From the NCBI GenBank assembly GCA_964403785.1, contig CAYOHM010000023.1:1-25078 (forward strand): DNA of 25,078 bases. The letters are read 5' to 3'. The position numbers were made by a program, and so were the translations under genes. The stretch is from MGBC120314 sp964403785 (GTDB taxonomy: Bacteria > Bacillota > Clostridia > Lachnospirales > Lachnospiraceae). Each line of letters begins with the position of its first letter. The first letter of the stretch is position 1. Below, piece by piece: positions 1 through 6,808 of the stretch. Below the pieces are notes generated by a model. It was given only the letters and a program-made list of their open reading frames with translations. It had not been told where the DNA came from and did no database searches.

Positions 1-54
1 ACTAAGGATCTAGTCCATATTGCTTGGGTGCGGGTTCAAGTCCCGCCGACTGCA
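1..54 (+). tRNA. tRNA-Leu(AAG), 5' end cut off by window
   Basis: This is the 3' part of a leucine tRNA. It is identical, over all 54 visible bases, to positions 115-168 of the next tRNA. It begins in the anticodon arm: the loop CTAAGGA gives anticodon AAG at 4-6, followed by the long variable arm typical of class II tRNAs, the T arm (GGTTCAAGTCC) and the 3' acceptor strand CGACTGC plus discriminator A at 54. CCA is not encoded. The 5' half lies outside the window. Confidence 0.93.
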
Positions 55-83
55 TTAACAGTTTTTTTAATATTGAGCACCAC

Positions 84-168
84 GCAGTCGTGGCGGAATT
101 GGCATACGCGCTAGACTAAGGATCTAGTCCATATTGCTTGGGTGCGGGTTCAAGTCCCGCCGACTGCA
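84..168 (+). tRNA. tRNA-Leu(AAG)
   Basis: This is a complete 85-nt class II tRNA. The acceptor stem GCAGTCG (84-90) pairs with CGACTGC (161-167), and A168 is the discriminator. The anticodon stem CTAGA/TCTAG encloses CTAAGGA, so the anticodon is AAG. A long variable arm and the T loop TTCAAGT follow. CCA is not encoded. An A at the wobble position of a bacterial Leu tRNA would need deamination to inosine (TadA type) to read CUU, CUC and CUA. The gene sits 29 nt after an apparently identical copy and is followed by a terminator, so it is the last gene of a tRNA transcript. Confidence 0.96.
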
Positions 169-175
169 CTATAAG

Positions 176-201
176 AAGACATCGTTTGGATGTCTTTTTT
201 T
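176..201 (+). terminator. Rho-independent terminator of the tRNA transcript
   Basis: The stem AGACATC pairs with GATGTCT around the loop GTTTG and is followed directly by a run of T. It lies 8 nt after the tRNA-Leu discriminator base. Confidence 0.85.
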
Positions 202-214
202 GTTGGAGTATACG

Positions 215-246
215 AAAACCGGAATCAGATAAGATTCCGGTTTTTG
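215..246. terminator. Terminator between converging transcripts, mainly for the DUF805 gene
   Basis: A 12-bp stem, AAAACCGGAATC with GATTCCGGTTTT, encloses AGATAA and is flanked by T runs on both strands. It lies 21 nt past the stop of the minus-strand DUF805 gene and just after the tRNA terminator, so it probably works in both directions. Confidence 0.75.
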
Positions 247-266
247 CATATTTTAATGTATAAAAT

Positions 267-629
267 TTAAAATGACATTTCCTTTGGATTAGGACCATAC
301 TGGTTGTCGCCGTCTTCACTGTCCTTGCAGAACCATACAATCAAAATGATGGAACCGACAATAGGTATGAAAACGAGAAAATACCACCAGCCACATTTTC
401 CTATGTCATGAAGACGGCGTACACAAACAGCAATACCCGGCAGCAGAACTGCGAGTGAATAAAGCGTCGACACGATAGAGAAAAGACCTATAAATCTTGT
501 TAAAATACCAAGTATGCAGCCTACAATAAAATTAAAAAGCGTAAAATACCAATATTCGCTTCTGCGGGCACGCCCTGAAAAACCCAGGTATTGTGATAAT
601 ACGCTCTTTACTGCTTCAGTCATTGTCAT
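267..629 (-). CDS. DUF805 family small membrane protein (YhaH-like)
   Basis: This is a 120-residue protein of the DUF805 family, whose function is unknown. The N-terminus has the family's amphipathic stretch with GFSGRARRSEYW (about residues 16-27). Three hydrophobic segments follow (about 28-45, 50-67 and 80-100), then the typical motif VRRLHDIGKCGWW and the polar C-terminal tail GDNQYGPNPK. Length is usual for the family. The first ATG (629) has GGAGG 10 nt upstream; a second ATG two codons later is possible but has poorer spacing. It is a single-gene transcript ending at the 215-246 hairpin. Its promoter region holds the palindromes at 660-704. Family assignment is firm; the role is not known. 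Confidence 0.9.
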   Translation of the reverse strand: MTMTEAVKSVLSQYLGFSGRARRSEYWYFTLFNFIVGCILGILTRFIGLFSIVSTLYSLAVLLPGIAVCVRRLHDIGKCGWWYFLVFIPIVGSIILIVWFCKDSEDGDNQYGPNPKEMSF

Positions 630-653
630 GATGAAACATCCTCCTTTAGTATG

Positions 654-704
654 AATATAGTTAGCCTCGCAATGGCTAACATAAGTTTACTTGCTTATGT
701 TAGC
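654..704 (-). promoter_or_regulatory. Two overlapping palindromes, probable operator of the DUF805 promoter
   Basis: GTTAGCC (660-666) is inverted as GGCTAAC (674-680). The overlapping GCTAACATAAG (675-685) is perfectly inverted as CTTATGTTAGC (694-704). The GTTAGC/GCTAAC half-site therefore occurs three times in alternating orientation. On the minus strand a plausible -10 (TATATT, complement of 654-659) directly adjoins the first palindrome, so the repeats lie in the -10/-35 spacer and upstream of it. That position suits a repressor operator better than an RNA hairpin. The half-site resembles DtxR/IdeR-type metal-repressor boxes; that identity is a guess. Confidence 0.5.
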
Positions 705-780
705 ACATATTTAATTCATTGAAAAGCTAAATAATACAAAATAATACAAATTTTTTATTGTTGTTTTTTATATATACCAC

Positions 781-809
781 TTTTCAAAGCCCTTTTTTTA
801 TGTTATAAT
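781..809 (+). promoter_or_regulatory. Probable promoter of the SCIFF operon
   Basis: A perfect -10 TATAAT is at 804-809, with a weak -35 TTTTCA (781-786) at 17-bp spacing. It is preceded by a very AT-rich tract (about 720-780). The start of transcription would be near 816, giving a leader of about 25 nt. AAGGAGG at 828-834 is placed 6 nt before the ATG at 841. Confidence 0.6.
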
Positions 810-840
810 GTCAAAAGTTATGAACATAAGGAGGCGCGTT

Positions 841-987
841 ATGAAACATATTAAGACAATCAACAGCCAGGTTATGAAGGAAACATTAAAGAAGGGCGGA
901 TGCGGCGAGTGCCAGACATCTTGTCAGTCTGCATGTAAGACATCATGTACAGTTGGTAATCAGCACTGTGAGAATAAGAACAACTAA
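841..987 (+). CDS. SCIFF: six-cysteine ranthipeptide precursor
   Basis: This short gene encodes 48 residues beginning MKHIKTINSQ. It is the precursor of the SCIFF family (six cysteines in about forty-five residues), a ribosomally made peptide of nearly all Clostridia. The leader half (1-20) has no cysteine. The core carries C21, C24, C28, C32, C36 and C43 with the family's GGCGECQTSCQSACKTSC stretch. Members are modified by the neighbouring radical SAM enzyme with thioether bridges; in the studied Clostridium thermocellum pair a Cys32-Thr37 link was reported, as I recall, and both residues occur here at those numbers. A strong AAGGAGG is 6 nt before the ATG. The mature function is not established. 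Confidence 0.96.
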   Translation: MKHIKTINSQVMKETLKKGGCGECQTSCQSACKTSCTVGNQHCENKNN

Positions 988-1014
988 TTTGTTTTGATTC
1001 AGGATATGTGAGGC

Positions 1015-1052
1015 TTAAGAGAGTGTTGCAGCTATTAGCATCACTCTCTTAA
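1015..1052 (+). other. Intercistronic hairpin between SCIFF and its maturase
   Basis: A perfect 11-bp stem, TTAAGAGAGTG (1015-1025) with CACTCTCTTAA (1042-1052), has an inner TGC/GCA extension. It is followed by TTGTTG rather than a real T run, so it is a weak terminator at best. It probably lowers readthrough into the maturase or protects the 3' end of the SCIFF message, giving more peptide than enzyme. Confidence 0.6.
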
Positions 1053-1072
1053 TTGTTGAAAGGAGATTTAGA

Positions 1073-2425
1073 GTGGTTCATCAGTATAAGAATAATGGAT
1101 ATAATATTGTTCTTGACGTGAACAGTGGAAGTGTACATGTTGTTGATGATATTGTATATGATGTAATACCATTATTTGAGGATAAGAGTTTAGCTGAGAT
1201 TAAGGAAATCCTTAAAAATAAATACCCGTCTGAGCAATTACAGGAAGCCTATGATGAGATAGAGCAGCTTAAGGGTGACGGACAGCTTTTTACACAGGAT
1301 ATTTATGAGGAGCATATAGACGTATTCAAAAAACGTAAGACAGTAGTTAAGGCTCTGTGTTTACATATAGCACATGACTGTAACCTTGCCTGTAAGTATT
1401 GCTTTGCACAGGAGGGTGAGTACCACGGAAGAAGGGCATTGATGAGCTTCGAGGTGGGCAGAAAGGCACTTGATTTTCTGGTTGCCAATTCAGGTACAAG
1501 ACAGAATCTTGAGGTGGACTTTTTCGGCGGAGAGCCGACAATGAATTTTGAAGTTGTTAAGCAGCTTGTGGAGTATGGACGTTCAATTGAGAAGGCCAAT
1601 AATAAGAAGTTCAGATTTACGCTTACAACCAATGGCGTACTTCTCAATGATGAGATATTAGAATTTGCTAATAAAGAAATGAGTAATATAGTTCTGAGTA
1701 TAGATGGACGTAAGGAGGTTCAAGATTATATGCGCCCTACACGTAACGGTCAGGGCAGCTATGACATCGTGATGCCGAAGTTTAAGCATGTGGCAGAAAG
1801 CCGTAATCAGAACAATTATTATGTAAGAGGAACGTTTACGCATAATAATCTTGATTTTTCAAATGATGTGCTTCATTTGGCGGATGAGGGCTTTGAGCAG
1901 ATTTCAATGGAACCTGTGGTTGCCGAAAGCTCAGAAAGCTATGCGATAAGGCAGGAGGATTTGCCGCAGATTCTGTCAGAATATGACAGGCTTGCCGCAG
2001 AGCTTGTTAAGCGCAAAAAGGCGGGCAAGGGTTTTAATTTCTTCCATTTTATGATAGACCTTGACGGCGGTCCATGTGTATATAAGCGCCTTTCAGGCTG
2101 CGGTTCGGGCTGTGAATATTTGGCGGTTACTCCATGGGGTGATTTTTATCCATGCCACCAGTTTGTAGGAAATGAAGAATTCCTGATGGGAAATGTTGAT
2201 GACGGCATTGTAAGACCTGATATCAGCGATAAGTTCAGGGAGGTTAATGTATACTCAAAGCAGGAGTGTAAGGACTGTTTTGCAAGGTTTTTCTGCAGCG
2301 GCGGATGTGCTGCTAATTCATATAATTTTAACGGTACTGTCAACGGTACATACAAGATTGGCTGTGAAATGCAGAGAAAACGTGTCGAATGCGCTATAAT
2401 GATAAAAGCTGCATTGGCAGAATGA
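1073..2425 (+). CDS. SCIFF maturase, radical SAM/SPASM thioether synthase
   Basis: This 450-residue enzyme installs thioether bridges on the SCIFF precursor. Residues 1-90 look like the PqqD-type peptide-recognition domain usual for such maturases (VLDVNSGSVHVVDDIVYDVI). The radical SAM core opens with the [4Fe-4S] motif C103-xxx-C107-xx-C110 (CNLACKYC), followed by FFGGEPTMNF and the TTNG strand. The C-terminal SPASM region, from C335 on, carries the cysteines for two auxiliary clusters, including CGSGC, WGDFYPCH and CKDCFARFFCSGGC. The start is GTG at 1073 with AGGAG 7 nt upstream. It sits 85 nt after the SCIFF gene and 22 nt before secDF, forming one operon. Length and motifs are normal for the family. 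Confidence 0.95.
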   Translation: MVHQYKNNGYNIVLDVNSGSVHVVDDIVYDVIPLFEDKSLAEIKEILKNKYPSEQLQEAYDEIEQLKGDGQLFTQDIYEEHIDVFKKRKTVVKALCLHIAHDCNLACKYCFAQEGEYHGRRALMSFEVGRKALDFLVANSGTRQNLEVDFFGGEPTMNFEVVKQLVEYGRSIEKANNKKFRFTLTTNGVLLNDEILEFANKEMSNIVLSIDGRKEVQDYMRPTRNGQGSYDIVMPKFKHVAESRNQNNYYVRGTFTHNNLDFSNDVLHLADEGFEQISMEPVVAESSESYAIRQEDLPQILSEYDRLAAELVKRKKAGKGFNFFHFMIDLDGGPCVYKRLSGCGSGCEYLAVTPWGDFYPCHQFVGNEEFLMGNVDDGIVRPDISDKFREVNVYSKQECKDCFARFFCSGGCAANSYNFNGTVNGTYKIGCEMQRKRVECAIMIKAALAE

Positions 2426-2447
2426 AATATTAAGGAGAAAGAGAAAG

Positions 2448-4601
2448 ATGAAAACAGGTAAGAAGGTATTGGGTATATTAATTCTTATTGCAGCACTTGC
2501 GGGACTTGGATATATCGCATATTTCGGTATCGGTGAATCAAAGTACGGAAGTGTAAGTGACATTAAGCTGGGTCTTGACCTTGCAGGCGGTGTCAGCATT
2601 ACTTATGAAACTGTGGAGGATAATCCTTCAAGCCAGGATATGGCTGATACAATTTACAGACTTCAGAAGAGAGTTGAAACATACAGCACGGAGGCTGATG
2701 TATATCAGGAGGGCGACAACCGTATCAATGTGGAAATCCCTGATGTTACGGATGCCAATGCTATATTGGAGGAGCTTGGACAGCCGGGCTCACTGATGTT
2801 TGTTGATACAGAGGGTACGGTGATTATCACCGGTGATGAGATTGAATCTGCAGAAGCCCAGGCATATAAGGACAGCAGCAACGTAACACAGTATATAGTT
2901 TCACTTGAGCTTAATGAAACCGGTAAGGAGGCCTTTGGTGAGGCTACGACAAGACTGGTTGAAGGCGATGATGATGCAAGATATATCTATATCATTTATA
3001 ATAACGAAATTATCAGTGCCCCATATGTTAAATCAGCCATAACAGAAGGCAGTGTTATGATTGATAATATGGAATCACTTGAGTATGCGGAAAATCTGGC
3101 CTCAACAATTCGTATCGGTGCGATTCCGCTTGAACTTAGCGAGCTTCGTTCCAATGTAGTAGGTGCCAAGCTTGGACAGGATGCAATCCGCACGAGCCTT
3201 ATCGCAGGTGCGATTGGTCTTGTTTTACTTTTTGTATTTATGATTGCTGTTTACCGTATACCGGGTGTTGCAGCCAGCCTTGCACTTGCACTTTATACGC
3301 TTATTATGTTATTCCTTATCAGTGTATATGATATTACTTTAACACTTCCGGGAATTGCAGGTATTATTCTTTCGATTGGTATGGCAGTTGATGCCAATGT
3401 AATTATATTTGCCCGTATAAGGGAGGAGCTTGCTAAGGGCAAGTCGGTTGAATCATCAATTAAGGATGGTCAGAAGAAGGCTCTTTCAGCTATACTTGAC
3501 GGCAATATTACAACACTTATAGCTGCTGCAGTGCTTGCACTCAAGGGTTCAGGTTCGGTTAAGGGCTTTGCCACAACACTTGCACTTGGTACCATACTTT
3601 CAATGTTTACGGCATTGGTGGTTACCAGACAGATTTTGAACCTGCTTTATGCACTTGGCTTCAAAAAAGTTGGGTTTTACGGTATTCCAAAGGAAAAGAA
3701 GACTACAAATTTTGTTGGAATCAAGAATATATGCTTTACACTTTCGGCAGTTGTAATTATCGCCGGACTTGCAGTAATGGGAGTTAACGCATCAAAGGGT
3801 GACGGAGCTTTCAATTACAGCCTTGAGTTTGTCGGAGGTACGACTACCTCGGTTACATTTAATGAGCAGCATGACCAGGCTGATGTAGAAGCCAATATCA
3901 TTCCGGCTATCAAGGAGGCTGTCGGAATTACAGAGATTCAGCAGCAGACAGTTACTGATTCCAATGAGGTAATATTTAAGACGGCAGAGCTTACACTTGA
4001 CCAGAGAGAGGCTTTTGCACAGACTATGATGGATGAGTTCTCTGTTTCGGAGGAGAATATTTCAACTGAAAACATTTCGGCTACGGTAAGTACGGAAATG
4101 AAGAGTGATGCGATTATTGCGGTTGTTATTGCTACAATCTGTATGCTGATTTATATCTGGTTCAGATTTAAAAGTATCACCTTTGCAGGCGCAGCCGTTA
4201 TTGCACTTATCCATGATGTGTTAGTTGTTGTAGGCTTCTATGCAGCGGCAAGGATTTCACTCGGTAATACGTTCATCGCCTGTGTACTTACGATAGTAGG
4301 TTACTCAATTAATGCGACAATCGTTATATTTGACCGTATCCGAGAGAATCTTAAGACTATGTCAAAGGATGACCGTAAGGAAATTGTCAATACAAGTATT
4401 ACACAGACACTTGGAAGAAGTATAAATACTTCACTTACAACCTTTGTAATGGTACTGGTTTTATACATTCTCGGTGTTTCTACAATTCGTGAGTTTGCAC
4501 TGCCGATAATGGTTGGTGTTGTGTGCGGTACATATTCATCCGTATTCCTTGCAGGAACGATATGGTATGTATTTGCCGGACTTAAGAAAAATAAGCAGTA
4601 A
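2448..4601 (+). CDS. secDF: SecD-SecF fusion, protein export membrane protein
   Basis: This 717-residue fused translocase subunit uses the proton gradient to help SecYEG export proteins. The SecD half has TM1 at about 6-27, the motif GLDLAGG (42-48), a large extracytoplasmic region and a TM bundle with the family signature SIGMAVDANVIIFARIREE (about 308-326). The SecF half starts near 420 with another TM, then FVGGTTTSV (about 460-468), a second periplasmic-type domain, and the TM bundle with VGYSINATIVIFDRIREN (about 615-634). RBS AAGGAGA is well spaced from the ATG. It lies 22 nt behind the maturase. Fused SecDF is common in Firmicutes. Its place in the SCIFF operon suggests, without proving, a link to peptide export. 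Confidence 0.96.
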   Translation: MKTGKKVLGILILIAALAGLGYIAYFGIGESKYGSVSDIKLGLDLAGGVSITYETVEDNPSSQDMADTIYRLQKRVETYSTEADVYQEGDNRINVEIPDVTDANAILEELGQPGSLMFVDTEGTVIITGDEIESAEAQAYKDSSNVTQYIVSLELNETGKEAFGEATTRLVEGDDDARYIYIIYNNEIISAPYVKSAITEGSVMIDNMESLEYAENLASTIRIGAIPLELSELRSNVVGAKLGQDAIRTSLIAGAIGLVLLFVFMIAVYRIPGVAASLALALYTLIMLFLISVYDITLTLPGIAGIILSIGMAVDANVIIFARIREELAKGKSVESSIKDGQKKALSAILDGNITTLIAAAVLALKGSGSVKGFATTLALGTILSMFTALVVTRQILNLLYALGFKKVGFYGIPKEKKTTNFVGIKNICFTLSAVVIIAGLAVMGVNASKGDGAFNYSLEFVGGTTTSVTFNEQHDQADVEANIIPAIKEAVGITEIQQQTVTDSNEVIFKTAELTLDQREAFAQTMMDEFSVSEENISTENISATVSTEMKSDAIIAVVIATICMLIYIWFRFKSITFAGAAVIALIHDVLVVVGFYAAARISLGNTFIACVLTIVGYSINATIVIFDRIRENLKTMSKDDRKEIVNTSITQTLGRSINTSLTTFVMVLVLYILGVSTIREFALPIMVGVVCGTYSSVFLAGTIWYVFAGLKKNKQ

Positions 4602-4631
4602 AATATTAACTTATTTTGTGATTTGAACTTA

Positions 4632-4675
4632 AAATCCCTTTCATCATTTATGGTGGAAGGGATTTGTGGTATAAT
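4632..4675 (+). promoter_or_regulatory. secDF 3' hairpin overlapping the next promoter
   Basis: AAATCCCTT (4632-4640) pairs with AAGGGATTT (4657-4665), extended inward by mixed Watson-Crick and G-U pairs to about 14 bp. Only three T follow, so termination is probably weak. A perfect -10, TATAAT (4670-4675), lies directly after the stem; no good -35 is seen. A TTG at 4664 lies in this element and is not a likely start codon. Confidence 0.45.
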
Positions 4676-4705
4676 GAAATGAGTTCAATTTCGGGAGGTT
4701 TTATC

Positions 4706-5665
4706 GTGAACAGGATTGTTGTCGGAAAGTATGGAAAAGGCGGCTGTGAGACTATTGCCGAGGCATTTGACATTGCAATGGGAATGAAGGGGCATGTTGA
4801 TATTTACATTTTAAACGGAATCTATAATGAAAAGCTCGAGCTGGCAAGGAATGATGTAACCATTACGGGTGAAAGTGCACAGCACACGGTTATTACATAC
4901 AATGACTACGCCAAAAAGCTCCATGAGGATGGCAGACCTTACGGTACCTTTCGCACGGCTACACTTAAGCTGTCCGGTGAGAACATTATTGTTAAGGACA
5001 TCACGATAATGAATCATTCCGGCAACGGAAGGGATTTTGGGCAGGCAGTTGCCCTTTACGCTGACGGCGACAGACAGCAGTTTTACGGCTGCAGGCTGAT
5101 TGGATGTCAGGATACCCTGTTTACGGCACCTACAACCGAGTGCAAGGTTAATTGTGAGGACGAGCAGCCTTCAGAGCTTCATACCATTAATGCCAGACAG
5201 TATTACAGGGATTGCTATATTGAGGGTGATATAGATTTTATATTTGGCGGAGCAGCGGCATATTTTGACCACTGTGAAATATTTTCCAGATACAATATAA
5301 CTGAGGATGATGACAAATATGAGGGCAGCGTCAAAGGTTATGTAGCCGCCGCGTGTACGTGGAGGGATAACAAATACGGCTATGTCTTTAATGAATGTGA
5401 TTTTACCGGTGATTGTCCCGATAATTCGGTTTATCTGGGAAGACCCTGGAGAATCTATGCAAGGACGGTTCTTCTTGGATGCAATATAGGCAGGCATATC
5501 AAAACTGAGGGCTTTAGTGACTGGGATAAGCCAAAGGCGCATGATAGAGTTTTTTATGCGGAGTATAACTGTAATTATGCAGCACAGGCAAAGCACCCTG
5601 ACTGGGTAAAAGTGCTGACGCCGTCGGAAGCTGAATTTTTTGCCAGGGAAAAGGTACTGTGGTGA
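4706..5665 (+). CDS. Pectinesterase (carbohydrate esterase family 8), no signal peptide
   Basis: This 319-residue enzyme is predicted to remove methyl esters from pectin-derived galacturonan. CE8 motifs are present: GQAVALYADG with the catalytic-site Gln (Q113), CQDTLF with D136, the DFIFG motif with D177, and LGRPWR with R246 and W248. The start is taken as GTG at 4706, because GGGAGG (4693-4698) is 7 nt upstream and the upstream TTG overlaps the promoter. From this start there is no signal peptide, so the enzyme should be cytoplasmic and act on imported oligosaccharides. Length is typical of bacterial CE8. Its stop is 9 nt before the FliB-type gene. Confidence 0.9.
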   Translation: MNRIVVGKYGKGGCETIAEAFDIAMGMKGHVDIYILNGIYNEKLELARNDVTITGESAQHTVITYNDYAKKLHEDGRPYGTFRTATLKLSGENIIVKDITIMNHSGNGRDFGQAVALYADGDRQQFYGCRLIGCQDTLFTAPTTECKVNCEDEQPSELHTINARQYYRDCYIEGDIDFIFGGAAAYFDHCEIFSRYNITEDDDKYEGSVKGYVAAACTWRDNKYGYVFNECDFTGDCPDNSVYLGRPWRIYARTVLLGCNIGRHIKTEGFSDWDKPKAHDRVFYAEYNCNYAAQAKHPDWVKVLTPSEAEFFAREKVLW

Positions 5666-5674
5666 GGATTGAAA

Positions 5675-6808
5675 ATGAGAATTAAGACACCTGATTATTA
5701 TAAAGAGTTTAAATGTATAGCCGGTGACTGTAAGGATACCTGCTGTGCCGGCTGGGAGGTCGATGTTGACGAAGCGGCACAGAGATATTATGAAACTGTT
5801 TCGGGCGATTTTGGACAAAGACTTAAGGACAATACGATAATTGATGAGGATGGCATCAGATTCAGGCTCCTTGACAAAAAGAGATGCTGTTTCCTTAACA
5901 GCCGCGATTTATGTGACCTGTATACGGCTTTGGGAGAGGAACATTTGTGTGATACATGTACTGATTTTCCGAGATTTTCCGAGGAATTCGGAGACCTCAG
6001 GGAAAAGGGTATTTCACTTTCCTGTCCGACTGCCGCAGAGCTTATTTTAAAGCACCGTGGTGAGCTGTCCTTTGACGAGGAGGAGGCTGACGAACTTATA
6101 ACCTTAAATGACATTGATTATGACCTGTATATGCAGCTTTGGGCAGCGAGAGAGCAGACATATTCAATATTACAGATGCATGAAAGGTCAATTGTATGGC
6201 GTAATACAGCCATATTATTATTTGCAAATGACATCCAGAAATTAATTTTTAAGGGCAGATATAAGCAGATTGAAAAGGTAAGAAATAAATTCAGCAACAC
6301 TGATTACATAAATAAGCGTGTAAATAAAATTTGCAGACATTCAGAAAAAAATGTGGACGCAGCGGATAATCTTATGGCAATTCTGGGTATTTTCAGTGAG
6401 TTTGAGGTTGTAAATAAAGACTGGCCCTCAAAGCTTGATAATGCCAAAAGACATATATCGGACAGCACCCCGCAGGAATTACCGGATGCGCAGTCATTCT
6501 GTGAACAGCTTATGCTTTATTTTGTGTATAGGTATTTTATGAAGGCGGTATATGATTATGACCTTATTTCTAAGGTTAAGCTTGCAATTATAAGTTTTAT
6601 TGTAATAATATCTGTTGAAAAAGGTGAACATAAGGAGAAAGGAACGCTTTCAACGGAGGAATTTATCTGGCTTGCACATATGTATTCACGCGAAATTGAA
6701 CATTCTGATGAGAATATGGACCGTATTGAAGAACTTTCAGGCAGTGATATGACATTTCATATGGAAGCCCTGACTGCTTCGATGAATTTGGAGGGAAATT
6801 TATGGTAG
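5675..6808 (+). CDS. FliB-type lysine N-methylase family protein
   Basis: This 377-residue protein belongs to the family annotated as flagellin lysine-N-methylase. The N-terminus has the cysteine-rich pattern of the family: IKTPDYYKEFKC with C14, C19, C23 and C24, then KRCCFL, LCDLY and LCDTCTDFPR, residues expected to hold an Fe-S cluster. The remainder is mostly helical and less conserved. The ATG at 5675 is chosen because GGTGAGG (5661-5667) is 7 nt upstream; a TTG two codons earlier is possible. It overlaps the next gene by 7 nt, implying coupling. No flagellin or motility gene is in the window, so the methylation target is unknown. Annotation by family only. Confidence 0.8.
   Translation: MRIKTPDYYKEFKCIAGDCKDTCCAGWEVDVDEAAQRYYETVSGDFGQRLKDNTIIDEDGIRFRLLDKKRCCFLNSRDLCDLYTALGEEHLCDTCTDFPRFSEEFGDLREKGISLSCPTAAELILKHRGELSFDEEEADELITLNDIDYDLYMQLWAAREQTYSILQMHERSIVWRNTAILLFANDIQKLIFKGRYKQIEKVRNKFSNTDYINKRVNKICRHSEKNVDAADNLMAILGIFSEFEVVNKDWPSKLDNAKRHISDSTPQELPDAQSFCEQLMLYFVYRYFMKAVYDYDLISKVKLAIISFIVIISVEKGEHKEKGTLSTEEFIWLAHMYSREIEHSDENMDRIEELSGSDMTFHMEALTASMNLEGNLW

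Noticed and set aside
1..168. Tandem tRNA-Leu as an integration site for a genomic island
   Set aside because: No integrase, phage gene or tRNA-end repeat is present in the window; the repeat is a normal tRNA gene duplication.
4664..4705. Upstream TTG start that would extend the pectinesterase by 14 residues
   Set aside because: It lies over the hairpin and the -10 TATAAT and has no ribosome binding site; GTG at 4706 has GGGAGG at 7 nt.
5171..5818. Long minus-strand open frame (215 codons) opposite the pectinesterase
   Set aside because: It is antisense to clear CE8 motifs, has no ribosome binding site and no recognisable protein features.
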